This document shows, in pieces, positions 1 to 9,082 of a stretch of DNA of 64,000 nucleotides (the stretch's first letter is position 1; each line of letters begins with the position of its first letter). This DNA is from Candidatus Obscuribacter sp. Its GTDB lineage: Bacteria; Cyanobacteriota; Vampirovibrionia; Obscuribacterales; Obscuribacteraceae. Below the pieces are notes generated by a model that ran no database searches, was not told where the DNA came from, and saw only the letters and a program-made list of their open reading frames with translations. The position numbers and the translations under genes are program-made. The DNA lies in NCBI GenBank assembly GCA_016712465.1, contig JADJQZ010000001.1, forward strand, positions 1,178,001 through 1,242,000, read 5' to 3'.

Positions 1-2
1 AG

Positions 3-1433
3 GTTTTGGTTGTGCTTGCCATGTTGGGCTCGTCATTGCTCTCGGCCGCCGTCATGGTTTCTGCTCGCAGGCAACTTGTCGAAAGACTCAGTTTCAACTT
101 GCCCTGGCAGGAAAGGCGCAGATTCAGCCGGCTGGAGAACGCTCTTTCAGTCATGATGGTTCCTTATCTGGCGGCGCTCTGGTACTTCGCTTGTTTTGTC
201 AGACTGCAAGTCGGCGAACTGCAGTTTCTCTATGCCCTGGCCATAGCGCCCTTTCTTCTGCTTGCCTGGCTTGCTGCCGAGGGGTTGAATTTTCAGCCCT
301 GGTTGCGCTTTCTTCTGGGATTTTCCCTTGGAATTGTTTCTTGTTTTGACTTTCCGTTCTTGCCAATCAGTATGGTCTTGATTCTGGTCGGCATTTTTAG
401 CAGCCGCTCTCTTTTGCAGGGCTTGCTCTCGCTCTTTACCTTTCAGAATGCTGGTCTTCTGTCTGCCCTCTTGCTTGGCGGCTTGCATTATTTTTGTTTA
501 CCTGATGACGTCAGGCATGCCTTTGAACACTGGGTCTATCCCATGAAAATACTGAGTTACCAGACCTTCGATCAAGACATGGCCCCCCTCGGTAGTTCAC
601 CGGAGCAGCAATTGCACTACTACCTGGCCGTCCTGGCTCTGTTGGCGGCTGCCGCTCTCATGCGCTTTCAGCCGATTCTCGCTTATTTAGCCCTGGTTTG
701 CCTGGCCGGATTGGCTATCAATTTACTTGAGAAACAGGGCTTCAGCCGCGATCTGCTTTTGGCTGACTTTGGCTCGGTGGCTGTCCTGACGGTCTCAACT
801 TATTTTCTCGTGAGCCGGTTTCCTCTGCTAATGCGGCGGCGCATCACTACTGCTGGAGAACTCCCCGCCTATATCTTTCAAATCGGTCTGCTAGCTGTCG
901 GCATCAGTCTCTCCCTCTTTTTGCTAAAACGGGCCGATCTAGCCTATGCGGAAGGGTTGAATCCGCATCCGGTCTTGCACCGCTCCGATAGCTCGGATAT
1001 CAATATTGCGGTTGGCGAAAACTCCAAATGGAAAGAACCGGTCTTTATTTTGTGTGATTATCCCGATCCGGCTTATCCGTTGCTGTTCAATCTGGAGCGT
1101 TCGCCCGGTGCCTATCTGGTCAATGGCAGACCGATGCGTTTACTACAGACGCTCTTGCGATTGGGACCATTGACCGGTGATTATCTAGAGTTCTACGAGC
1201 ACATAAAAGACAGTTTGTGCTTTTCCTTTGAGCAGCGTCGACCGCAACTGGTATTTGTGCATGGTACCGATGCCATGGAGTTTCTCACGGCGGCCGGTTT
1301 GAGACCGCCTCTGGAAGCCGACTATGACCGCATCGAGGATGTGCTCTTCTTGACGGACAACGTGGCGCCCAGAGAATTCCTTGGCTTCTATATTGATTTC
1401 GCGCAGTTCAAGAGGAAGCCAAATGGCAAATAG
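3..1433 (+). CDS. GT-C-type polytopic membrane protein, 5' end cut by window
   Basis: This reading frame is open to the left edge, so the true start probably lies outside the window. The visible part (about 475 residues) has roughly nine hydrophobic segments followed by a soluble C-terminal domain of about 130 residues (PVFILCDYPDP, LVFVHGTDAMEF). Segment order and the membrane-to-soluble transition match the downstream gene, for example a hydrophobic segment then LPDDVRHAFEHWVYP here and LPGDCLRIYLEQALPVYTY there, so the two look like tandem paralogues. The downstream protein has about 140 more N-terminal residues holding the acidic first loop; the equivalent here is presumably missing. A role in lipid-linked sugar transfer is inferred only from that relationship. 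The stop overlaps the next start by 11 bases, which suggests one transcript. Confidence 0.7.
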   Translation, partial: VLVVLAMLGSSLLSAAVMVSARRQLVERLSFNLPWQERRRFSRLENALSVMMVPYLAALWYFACFVRLQVGELQFLYALAIAPFLLLAWLAAEGLNFQPWLRFLLGFSLGIVSCFDFPFLPISMVLILVGIFSSRSLLQGLLSLFTFQNAGLLSALLLGGLHYFCLPDDVRHAFEHWVYPMKILSYQTFDQDMAPLGSSPEQQLHYYLAVLALLAAAALMRFQPILAYLALVCLAGLAINLLEKQGFSRDLLLADFGSVAVLTVSTYFLVSRFPLLMRRRITTAGELPAYIFQIGLLAVGISLSLFLLKRADLAYAEGLNPHPVLHRSDSSDINIAVGENSKWKEPVFILCDYPDPAYPLLFNLERSPGAYLVNGRPMRLLQTLLRLGPLTGDYLEFYEHIKDSLCFSFEQRRPQLVFVHGTDAMEFLTAAGLRPPLEADYDRIEDVLFLTDNVAPREFLGFYIDFAQFKRKPNGK

Positions 1434-3378
1434 AGACCGACAATTGGCTCTCCTCTTTCAGCGGGACTTCACGAAAGTGGCGCTGGTGTTGCTCTTTCTC
1501 TCTCTTCTGGTAATGGTTTTGCAGAGGCTGGTTTACTGGTTCCTGCATCCCCTCTTTGTTGATTCCGATCAGTCTGTCTACCTGGCCATGGCCAAGCTGA
1601 TTCTCCAGGGTAAACTGCCCTATCGCGACTTCTTCGATTTCAATCCGCCCCTGGTGATGTATCTGAGCGTAATACCGGTACTGGTGGCAAAGTTCTTCCG
1701 CCTGCCTGATCCCTTTGCCCTGGCCATGACCATGGAAGCGTTGCATCTGGTCAGTACATCGTTCATGGCTGTGGTAATCTATCGCTACCGACAATATGTG
1801 CCGGCCCTTGTTTTTGTTCCCTTTCTGTTTGCCTATGCCTATTTCACGACCACTCTGGAAAATGACATGGGTCAAAGAGAGCATGTCTTCACACTCTTGT
1901 TTTTGCCCTTCTTGGTGCTGCGAGGGTTGCGTCATGCCGGTGCCACTCCCGGAAAGTTTGTGGCCGCCGGTAGCGGTTCGCTTTGCGGCCTTGTGCTTTG
2001 CCTGAAGCCGCAATATCTTCTTCTGGCGGTACTGGCTGAAATAGGTTTCCTGATTGGAAATGGGGCTTTGCGCAACCTCAAGGCCCTGGAAATGCGCTTC
2101 CTTCTGGTGGCGCCGCTGTGTTATCTGGTCGGGCTCTTAGCACTGCCCGGCGACTGTCTGCGTATCTACCTCGAGCAGGCACTGCCGGTCTACACCTATG
2201 GCATTAGTTGGAGCAGCAAGTGTTTCAGCCATATGCTAGCCGGCTTTGAGTATTTTCTGCAGCCCTTTTGCCAGGTCACCATGGCTCTGTTTCTGGCATT
2301 TTGCCTGCTTCTATGGGAGAGCCGCAGCGCTATGCTGGAGAAGATGCGTTTGCGCTTGTGGCTCATGCCCCTCATTTTTCTCTGCCTCGGGTCCATGTTC
2401 AATTATATTCAGGGTGGACAGGCCTGGACTTACCGGCTTCTGCCAATGGCTCTATTTGCTCAGCTCCTGCTCGGCTTCGAACTGGGAGTTTTGCTTACGG
2501 TCATGCTTTCAGGTTCTCTGCGACGCTATCCGGCTCTCAGCCTGCCTCTATCTGTTATTACCTTGCTTGCCGTCTCGTACTATGCCGAACAACGAATTGA
2601 TGCCTACTACGAGGAAGTAGCCGGGCATTATATGTTCGATCTGGCTGATATCGGCTATAGCGGTAAGAATCTACGCAGCGATTTCGATGCTACTCTTTTC
2701 AGCATTTTGGAAAATAGTCAGATCGGCGATCGTATCGTTCATATCGGTTCCGGGATAAGACCCGGCTATCCATGCATATTGCAGTCTAGACGGGAGCCGG
2801 GTTCGCGCTATCTCTATTTTATGATTGTCATGATTGAAATGGCTCGCGAAAAGAAACCGGAATGGAAGGATAAATTTGACGCCATTGAAGAAAAAGTGGT
2901 GCAAAACCTGGGCCAGGATATTCTCAAGAACAAGCCAACTCTGGTGTTCTTGCAAGATCTGGGCGTCAGAGATGCCCTGGAAAGGCATAACTTTGTGACC
3001 CGCTATTTGTCTAACTATACCTGCATCGGCCATGTGGACGTGACTTCCATCTACAAACTGACCGGTAATAAATTCAACCCCTCTGCCATTAGTCCTGAAA
3101 GGCGCGCTCAAATTGTTTTGCCGATACTTATCGGTGCTAAGACGATTGAGCAGGTGGCCGCTCAGACCCATATACCGATGGAGTCGCTTTCTGATTGGCT
3201 GAAGCGGGCTCGGGCCGGCATGCTTTCCCGGCTTACCGATCGCAGTCTGGACAGAGAGGGCGAGTATATAAATGAGATCAATCGCCTCAATGATAAACTC
3301 TGGCTCCTCAACAAAGAGAAAATGAATGCAGAGCAGGAGCGGGACTTGCTCAAGGCCGGTAAGGGTCTAAAGCCTTAG
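1423..3378 (+). CDS. GT-C (ArnT/PMT-like) membrane glycosyltransferase with C-terminal HTH/coiled-coil tail
   Basis: A 651-residue protein. After the first membrane helix comes an acidic loop (VDSDQSVYLAMAK) and then GKLPYRDFFDFNPP. That combination is typical of the dolichyl-phosphate-mannose mannosyltransferase/ArnT superfamily, which moves sugars from polyprenyl-phosphate carriers outside the membrane. About ten more helices follow up to residue 400, then a soluble domain. From about residue 556 the tail reads like an IS3-OrfA/DUF1153-type helix-turn-helix (ISPERRAQIVLPILIG, then EQVAAQTHIP and LSDWLKRAR), followed by a coiled coil (EINRLNDKLWLLNKEK). I chose ATG 1423 over upstream codons because AGAGGAAG lies just before it and translation would couple to the preceding gene. 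The acceptor substrate is unknown. The tail is very unusual for this family. Confidence 0.72.
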   Translation: MANRDRQLALLFQRDFTKVALVLLFLSLLVMVLQRLVYWFLHPLFVDSDQSVYLAMAKLILQGKLPYRDFFDFNPPLVMYLSVIPVLVAKFFRLPDPFALAMTMEALHLVSTSFMAVVIYRYRQYVPALVFVPFLFAYAYFTTTLENDMGQREHVFTLLFLPFLVLRGLRHAGATPGKFVAAGSGSLCGLVLCLKPQYLLLAVLAEIGFLIGNGALRNLKALEMRFLLVAPLCYLVGLLALPGDCLRIYLEQALPVYTYGISWSSKCFSHMLAGFEYFLQPFCQVTMALFLAFCLLLWESRSAMLEKMRLRLWLMPLIFLCLGSMFNYIQGGQAWTYRLLPMALFAQLLLGFELGVLLTVMLSGSLRRYPALSLPLSVITLLAVSYYAEQRIDAYYEEVAGHYMFDLADIGYSGKNLRSDFDATLFSILENSQIGDRIVHIGSGIRPGYPCILQSRREPGSRYLYFMIVMIEMAREKKPEWKDKFDAIEEKVVQNLGQDILKNKPTLVFLQDLGVRDALERHNFVTRYLSNYTCIGHVDVTSIYKLTGNKFNPSAISPERRAQIVLPILIGAKTIEQVAAQTHIPMESLSDWLKRARAGMLSRLTDRSLDREGEYINEINRLNDKLWLLNKEKMNAEQERDLLKAGKGLKP

Positions 3379-3387
3379 AGAATAAAA

Positions 3388-3415
3388 GAGCAAGGCTTCA
3401 GACGAAGCCTTGCTC
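3388..3415 (-). terminator. Intrinsic terminator between convergent genes
   Basis: A perfect 12-bp stem, GAGCAAGGCTTC / GAAGCCTTGCTC, closes an AGAC tetraloop. Read on the minus strand it is followed directly by TTTTATTC, a good U-tract, so it mainly terminates the FHA gene. On the plus strand the following bases (TCGATTGTTCT) are weaker, but it may also stop the GT-C operon. Confidence 0.85.
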
Positions 3416-3436
3416 TCGATTGTTCTGTAGGTTGTA

Positions 3437-5503
3437 TCAGGCTGACAACAATGAACTAAGTTTGTTGCCCTGTACTTCATCTTTTTCACTGGGTTCGGTG
3501 GTACCGGGCTCCAGGTCGAAGCCTTCCAGCCAGCCGTTGGATTGAGCAACCTTGGCTCTCAGATTGTCCGGCTTGGCATCACCAAGAGCTACCTCTTTGT
3601 AGAGGGCCAGCAATTGCAAGGTGGTCATCAAGCAAACATTCTTCTTGGCTGCGTATTCCTGCAATTCCTGGTCTTCCGTGGTGTTGCCGCCGGCCTGGGG
3701 TGGTCCGTCGCCAATTTTGCTGACCAGGAGAATACCCTTGGGCTCTACACCCTTTTCGCACCAGTAGCGGGTCTGGGAGATGGAAAGTTGTCCCAAGTGG
3801 GATCTTTCCGCCTGAGTAGTGGTCCAGATCACCCTGGCTATGCAGACATGTTTGTCGTCTACTTCCAGTCTCAGCTCGTTCTTATCATCAGCGGCGATAG
3901 TCACTTTCCAGCCCAGGAGGCCAAGCACCTTACCGCAAGCTTCCACGAGTTCATCACCGGTGGTGGTCAACAGTGTATTGCGAATGCCTCTTGTCAGAGC
4001 TACTCTGGTTTCGACGTCGCGAATTTTTTGTTGCGCCAGTTTGACCTGGTCGTTCAATTCGTCTAGCTCTTTATTGAGCATTCCAATTTCATCAGAAAAA
4101 TATCTTTTACACCAATCTGGCACTGCACTCGCCCCCGCTGATATGACTCTGTCCTGACCGTTCTCTTGAGGCTCAGCTTGCGCTGCCGCCACCTCCGTCC
4201 TCTCTGTTTCCACGGCAGCCTGTTGAGGAGGCTCCGCAGTTTCTATCCGTGCTTCTGCAAAAGCGGCCTCTTCTTCGGTCATGCTGGGGCCGGCAGTACT
4301 TGCGATTTCTTTTTCGGTGTTGACCGAGATCTCTCCGGTTTGCGATTGCTCTTTGATGAGCTCCTTCTCGCTATCTCCGGAAGCCTTTTCCGGTTCAGGA
4401 GTAGTGTTGGTGCCGGCGGCTACTTTGCCGTTACTGTCTTCTTCCTTAGGTTGCTCTTTTTCTTCGGCTTTGGCTGGTTCAGCTGTCGTCTGGACTTCCG
4501 CCTGCTCGGCTTGTTCCGCTTCTTCAGCCTGCTTCCTTTCCTTTTCCTCTTCTTCGCGTTGAGTCTCGGCGTGGGCGAGAAGATTGCCGAGAGCGATCTT
4601 AGGAGGCTCGATTACTTTGCCTTCCTCTTTCTTCGGATCTTCAGCTTTCACTTCGCTTTCAGGTGCTTCCTGTGTAAGCGAAGACTCAGTGCCGTCCGGC
4701 TTCTGCAGCGCTTCGATGGTTACCGTGTCGCTGGGCTTGTTCAGTATCTTCTCTGGAAACTTGGTTTTCTCTTCCACGACCGCCGCACTGTCGGTAGTGG
4801 CAGTGCCGACTTCTTCCACTTTAGCCGAGCTTTCTGCCGCGCTTTCGATTTCTTTCAGAAGCTCGGCGTCGCGAGCGGCAAGCTTGGCCTTCACGTCGTC
4901 TACATCTTCTTCTTCATCTTTGCTGTTGTTGTCGGCCAGGGGCGACAGAAGAGATGCGAGAGAGGCTTTGCCTGTCGGTTTTTCTTCAATTTGAATGGAA
5001 TTGGCAGCCTGTTCCAGCTTTTCTATCAATCCGGCGTCCGGCTTGGCCATTTCTTGAGTGTGATCTTTGGCGCCGGGCGTCGGCTCATCGCCTTCCTGCG
5101 GCTTCTTTAGTTCCACCGGCTGGGCATCTTCTTGCCCTTCAATGGCTCCTACTTTTGGTCCGGCATCGCCGCCCGCCTTGTCAGCTTGTTCAACAACAAA
5201 CCAAAAAAGCGAAACTCCCACTTTCAGCACGTCACCATCTTTTATGGTTTCCGGCGAAGTAAGCTGGTTACCGTTTAGAAAGGTGCCGTGACGGCTTTTG
5301 GCGTCCTGCACCGTGAACTCATCGTTTTCATAACTTATGATGAAATGAAAGCGGGAGATCGACTGATCTCCGCTGATAACAATGTCGTTCAGATCGTCAC
5401 GACCAACTCTACATCTAGGTGTAGCTACCGGAATTTTCCGGTTGGATACCAGGTCGACGAGAAATGCAGTTGGAGTTTTTTGTCCGTCTTGGTTGTTGTC
5501 CAT
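3437..5503 (-). CDS. FHA-domain protein with acidic linker and restriction-endonuclease-like C-terminal domain
   Basis: A 688-residue protein without signal peptide or membrane segment. Residues 20-110 form an FHA domain with the expected GR, S..H and N motifs (RVGRDDLNDIVI, SISRFHFII, HGTFLNG), which binds phosphothreonine peptides. Residues 120-460 are low-complexity linker rich in Glu, Ala, Lys and Pro. A short coiled coil (LNKELDELNDQVKLAQQK) precedes a C-terminal domain resembling Mrr-like PD-(D/E)XK folds (ELVEACGKVLGLLGWKV, NELRLEVDDKHVCIARV). The usual E-x-K catalytic step is not evident there, so it is probably a binding or structural version. A Ser/Thr kinase that could create its ligand is encoded at 38818-39690, but not adjacent. 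Cytoplasmic signalling scaffold is an inference. The gene is monocistronic and ends at a strong terminator. Confidence 0.8.
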   Translation of the reverse strand: MDNNQDGQKTPTAFLVDLVSNRKIPVATPRCRVGRDDLNDIVISGDQSISRFHFIISYENDEFTVQDAKSRHGTFLNGNQLTSPETIKDGDVLKVGVSLFWFVVEQADKAGGDAGPKVGAIEGQEDAQPVELKKPQEGDEPTPGAKDHTQEMAKPDAGLIEKLEQAANSIQIEEKPTGKASLASLLSPLADNNSKDEEEDVDDVKAKLAARDAELLKEIESAAESSAKVEEVGTATTDSAAVVEEKTKFPEKILNKPSDTVTIEALQKPDGTESSLTQEAPESEVKAEDPKKEEGKVIEPPKIALGNLLAHAETQREEEEKERKQAEEAEQAEQAEVQTTAEPAKAEEKEQPKEEDSNGKVAAGTNTTPEPEKASGDSEKELIKEQSQTGEISVNTEKEIASTAGPSMTEEEAAFAEARIETAEPPQQAAVETERTEVAAAQAEPQENGQDRVISAGASAVPDWCKRYFSDEIGMLNKELDELNDQVKLAQQKIRDVETRVALTRGIRNTLLTTTGDELVEACGKVLGLLGWKVTIAADDKNELRLEVDDKHVCIARVIWTTTQAERSHLGQLSISQTRYWCEKGVEPKGILLVSKIGDGPPQAGGNTTEDQELQEYAAKKNVCLMTTLQLLALYKEVALGDAKPDNLRAKVAQSNGWLEGFDLEPGTTEPSEKDEVQGNKLSSLLSA

Positions 5504-5731
5504 TGCGCTGCTTTCAGGGCGAGAAAAAAGGAATTTTACTGGAAATCATCTCTTGGCGATCGCTAGAGAATCGTCCACATTAAACGTGCAGACATTATTC
5601 ATGTTCCACACTCATGAGAATATAAACGCTTAGCAGGCTCTTGTGGGAATTTGCCGCTCATATTATTCATTATCAGCCTGTTTTATTTCTGAAATCTGGG
5701 GATCATCTTTTCTGTGCCGGTTTCTAAGCGG

Positions 5732-6415
5732 TTAGCGTCCGAGCGCTTGTGCGATTTCCAGGGCCAGGGTTTCGGCTATTTCCGGCACTTGCTCATCCGT
5801 AAATACCGATACGACGGAACGCCCCTTGGCGGCTTTTACCTTTTTATAGAATTTACGTGCTGAAACTCGCCAGAGTGGACTGCCGGCTCCGTCTGCCTTC
5901 TGGAGCTTGGCTGTCACTATTACAACGTATTTGTCGCTCAGGACCGTGTTCCCGTCGAACTCGAGGCGATCGATATTGCCTTCCACCAGGTAACCGGCTG
6001 CCAGTTTCCTGGCCAGTTCATTGTTTCTGGAAGATTTGTCGGCAGTAGCGCTGAGACCGGCCTCATCCATGGCTTTGTTCAATTCACTTTCGGTGACCAC
6101 TGCCTTACCCAGCTTGGCTTTCAGTTTTTCGGTCAGTTGGCTGGATATAGCCCGTGGAATGCCGTTCAGCTCCTCTTTCGTGGGATCGGTGTTGCCTGTT
6201 TTCATCTTCCAGATGATGTCATCGTCAATGGCCACTGTTTTGGGGCCGGAAAAAGGAAGCACCAGAAGCTTTTCGGAGCCTTTATTAACGGTTTCCGCCG
6301 TTTCTCCGCTACTGCCTTCGGCTTGGGCCGTCGGCCCGCAGATAAAGGTCAGTATGGTTGCCAGGGTGAGACCCGCAATCCGGGAACTGTACCGGCAGGA
6401 AAGGACGTTTCTCAT
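5732..6415 (-). CDS. Secreted/periplasmic protein, CsgG/FlgO-like fold
   Basis: A 227-residue protein. I placed the start at ATG 6415, preceded by AGGAG at ideal spacing, rather than 48 bases upstream, because it then begins with a clean signal peptide (MRNVLSC...GPTAQA, cleavage near residue 32). The mature part reads LLVLPFSGPKTV, then AISSQLTEKLKAKLG, VVTESELNKAM and GYLVEGNIDRLEF. This is the alternating pattern of outer-membrane-associated CsgG/TolB-N/FlgO-type domains: a conserved start strand, a helix over a Ser-rich turn, then VTESEL and a G-Y-hydrophobic-V-E-G strand. No catalytic residues can be assigned. It is probably a periplasmic or outer-membrane-associated factor; the exact role is unknown. 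Confidence 0.65.
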   Translation of the reverse strand: MRNVLSCRYSSRIAGLTLATILTFICGPTAQAEGSSGETAETVNKGSEKLLVLPFSGPKTVAIDDDIIWKMKTGNTDPTKEELNGIPRAISSQLTEKLKAKLGKAVVTESELNKAMDEAGLSATADKSSRNNELARKLAAGYLVEGNIDRLEFDGNTVLSDKYVVIVTAKLQKADGAGSPLWRVSARKFYKKVKAAKGRSVVSVFTDEQVPEIAETLALEIAQALGR

Positions 6416-6694
6416 TTTGCACTCCTGATTTTCCGGGCCCGGTCTGGAGCCCCTTATCTGCAACGAAGAAGGAGAATAGTAGATGTGCGGCCTGGCATTA
6501 GCAGGAAATATGAAGGAGTATTAACATTGTGCACTGTTTGCTTGCTCCCTGGGCAATCGGGCAGTTGGCCTGAGGGCTTAGGATCCGGGCCTTGCGGTTT
6601 CTGTCACTTGGCAGCTGCTTGCTGCTTTGCACGGCGATAAATAGACTGTAGCCTGTATAGAGTTGCTCTAGGTTAACCAAGCGGAGTTTTATCC

Positions 6695-7174
6695 ATGACC
6701 GACCCAGCAGACGCCGTGGCACCCAATGTGGCTAATGAGGCTTTTGGTGCAGCCTTCCTGGCTTACTTGAAAACCCTGCCCTGGTGCAAACAAGAAAACG
6801 GTTCACTGGTAGCAGTGCACAAACTCACTTCCGAAGTTATCGAAGCCATTCGAGAGCACGAAGTGAAGCTCTATCCGGGTGGCATGACGGTGAAGTTGCC
6901 CCGCTCGGTGCTTATGGGTTTGCAGAAACAGTGCGATGACGGGCAGCCACTGCCGGCGGTGCTGGTTTTTAAAAAGGAAGGCGTCGAACTCTGGTTCCGC
7001 CGCACTAAGCCTGAGGGCTTCCCTTTCGATACCTGGAGTGATCCAAGCGCTCTCACCATCGAAAGAGAGAAAGGTTTTGTACCGATTGACAGCATGGGCG
7101 GCGATGCTCATTCCGCTTATGCAGAAATTTCGGCCAGAGCCAATGCCTGCCCGGCCATGATGCCGCCCTATTAA
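6695..7174 (+). CDS. Hypothetical cytoplasmic protein (159 aa)
   Basis: I do not recognise this family. The 159-residue product has no signal peptide or membrane helix and looks like a compact alpha/beta protein: LTSEVIEAIREHEVKLYPG, then VLVFKKEGVELWFRR. The ATG at 6695 follows a purine-rich GCGGAG. Its stop codon (7172-7174) overlaps the stop of the convergent DUF4139 gene by 4 bases, so no room remains for a terminator between them. The 279-base region upstream (6416-6694) is shared with the divergent secreted-protein gene and presumably holds both promoters. Confidence 0.6.
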   Translation: MTDPADAVAPNVANEAFGAAFLAYLKTLPWCKQENGSLVAVHKLTSEVIEAIREHEVKLYPGGMTVKLPRSVLMGLQKQCDDGQPLPAVLVFKKEGVELWFRRTKPEGFPFDTWSDPSALTIEREKGFVPIDSMGGDAHSAYAEISARANACPAMMPPY

Positions 7175-8976
7175 TAGCGCCAGAAATAGTGCCAGTTGTA
7201 TTTTAGTTCGCTGCTCTCTCCGGGGCTCAGGTCTTGGCGGCTGACGAATTTACCCATGCCGTTCATGTGCGACCACCAGCCGGGGAAGCTGTAGTAGCTG
7301 TGCCAGCCGACTTTGCTCCACTCCTCCAGGGGATTAAGCATCTCCATCTTGCCCGGACTTGAAACGTCGTCCAGTTTGCCCATGACTTTGCGGCTTATTT
7401 CCACGGTCACCGGTTTACCCGTGAAGTTTGTCAACTGTAATAGACCATTCAAGTTGATGCGCGCATATTTGTTATCCTGCCAGGTGACGGCGTCTTGTAC
7501 TCGCCCTGTCTCTTTCTCTACTTTTTTGACTTTGATGTCCACTGCTGTAGTGATGGTCAACTCACTGACCGAGCCTGGTGAGGCATAGGTCATCATGCCC
7601 TGGGCCAAGACTTCGCTCTTGCCTTTGTCGCTTGAGACAATAAGCGCTGGGGCGGTAGTGAAGGGCTGCTTGGTGGAATTAACGAGACGAATTTTGTGCA
7701 GTACTTTCAGGGCTTCCGCTAAATTGGCCAGGGTGCGTTCGTCCATTTGTTGTCCGGAACTTTGCATCTCCTGTGGTGGCATGAGCGGAAGATCGAGCGT
7801 ATAAAGATCTTTGTAATCCACCTGGTACTCTTGCACGGGCAGAACCGCGCGCTCTCCCTTCTTGAGAGTCAGATGCTTAATGGAAAAGACATACATGTCT
7901 TCAGCTTTGTTGCCTTCCGGATTAACGGCGGCAGCGCCCTGATCGTCGGCCTGTAGTGGCATAGCGCTCTGGGTCATGATGGCGTTGGAAAATGTGTTGC
8001 GCAACCTTGATTCCTGTCCGGCTCTGTGGGCCACCTGGGCCAGAGTCTGACCGAGAGCGATGGGGTCGGTGTCGTCTTTGAATGCAAAAGATGGCACACC
8101 AACGACCAGATTGGCATTTACGTCTTCCAGGTCGATAAGGTCGTTGACGATAGTTGCTTGCAACTTGACTCGGGCATGACCGCTGCCGTCAATGGTTACT
8201 TTGTAAGAGGGTATCCAGCGCAGTCCTCTCTCCACATACATCATGCCTACATTGGCTTCACCGCCGGGGTTGCGTCCGTGTTCCTCTAGTTTGAGGGTGA
8301 GCACGTTTCTCAGTTCTTCTTCCTGATCTTTGCTCTGGTGCTCGCCCTTGAAGCTAAGGGTCTGAATTCTGGCAATGGGCACGAAGGTATTGCCGGTCTC
8401 GGTCTTCAGTTCCACCAGGTGGCTCTTCTGCGGCAGGATCAGCCCCGGGTTAGTGCCCTGGGCCATGTTTTCGGCTTGCTCTTCGGCGCTTCTGGTGGGA
8501 ATACCGATGATCCGGGCGTCATAGCTGAGCAGTTTTGTGTTTTCGCCGCTGCCCAGGAGTTCATCCACTCTCACTGAGGCGCCAATGTTGCCGGCAATCA
8601 ATTCCTCAATCGAAAGGGCTGTCATAGAGCTTTTAATTTTTCGTTGACCGGCAGTAACGGAGATAAGCTTCCTCTCGCCTTCCAGGCTGTAGGGGAAGAA
8701 TGTACCGAGCACCGGAGTGGGCAGTCGATCGAGTACTACTTCGGAGGCATTGTTTACGGCCACCGATCCTTCCTGGTTGATTACCGCATGACCGTCCTTG
8801 AATATGGTTACTTCCTTGACCGGCATGCGCATGACGCGGGCTGTGCTAGTATTGTATTTGGTGGCACTGTCGGCGGCCCGGCAGGGGGACTGGCTGCTCA
8901 GGGCAAAAGCTAGATTAGCTGCGCTCAAGAGTAAAATGGAACGGGCCGTGATGCTGGTAAGTCTAAACACTGTCAT
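7171..8976 (-). CDS. Secreted DUF4139-like protein
   Basis: A 601-residue exported protein. The start at ATG 8976 has AGAGG seven bases upstream and gives a signal peptide (hydrophobic ILLLSAANLAFAL, then polar SSQSPCRAADS). An N-terminal beta domain begins VKEVTIFKDGHAVI, and the central region has VERGLRWIPSYKVTIDGSG and IVNDLIDLEDVNANLVVG. This is the layout of DUF4139/MuiA-like proteins: an N-terminal strand for a DUF4140-like part, then a beta-sandwich with the (R/G)W.PSY and N....EDW-type motifs. The C-terminus is aromatic (WHSYYSFPGWWSHMNG). Its function is unknown; a surface or envelope role is likely. It is convergent with and overlaps the preceding gene by 4 bases. Confidence 0.7.
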   Translation of the reverse strand: MTVFRLTSITARSILLLSAANLAFALSSQSPCRAADSATKYNTSTARVMRMPVKEVTIFKDGHAVINQEGSVAVNNASEVVLDRLPTPVLGTFFPYSLEGERKLISVTAGQRKIKSSMTALSIEELIAGNIGASVRVDELLGSGENTKLLSYDARIIGIPTRSAEEQAENMAQGTNPGLILPQKSHLVELKTETGNTFVPIARIQTLSFKGEHQSKDQEEELRNVLTLKLEEHGRNPGGEANVGMMYVERGLRWIPSYKVTIDGSGHARVKLQATIVNDLIDLEDVNANLVVGVPSFAFKDDTDPIALGQTLAQVAHRAGQESRLRNTFSNAIMTQSAMPLQADDQGAAAVNPEGNKAEDMYVFSIKHLTLKKGERAVLPVQEYQVDYKDLYTLDLPLMPPQEMQSSGQQMDERTLANLAEALKVLHKIRLVNSTKQPFTTAPALIVSSDKGKSEVLAQGMMTYASPGSVSELTITTAVDIKVKKVEKETGRVQDAVTWQDNKYARINLNGLLQLTNFTGKPVTVEISRKVMGKLDDVSSPGKMEMLNPLEEWSKVGWHSYYSFPGWWSHMNGMGKFVSRQDLSPGESSELKYNWHYFWRY

Positions 8977-9082
8977 TCTTGGGCCTCTTATATGCACTCA
9001 TGTCGATTTAAGCATTTGCCCTATCGACCAACCCTGGTATTTACCCTAGAATTTGCTTTTACAACCTGAAAGAGTTTTAGCT

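Noticed and set aside
147..488. Minus-strand ORF overlapping the first membrane protein
   Set aside because: Mirror frame of a hydrophobic coding strand, giving an artificial Lys/Gln-rich product.
3088..3378. Remnant of an IS3 element
   Set aside because: Only an OrfA-like helix-turn-helix is visible, in frame with the membrane protein, with no OrfB or terminal inverted repeats.
5556..5563. HIP1 palindrome (GCGATCGC) as a cyanobacterial marker
   Set aside because: Only one copy was noticed, so it carries no weight for lineage.
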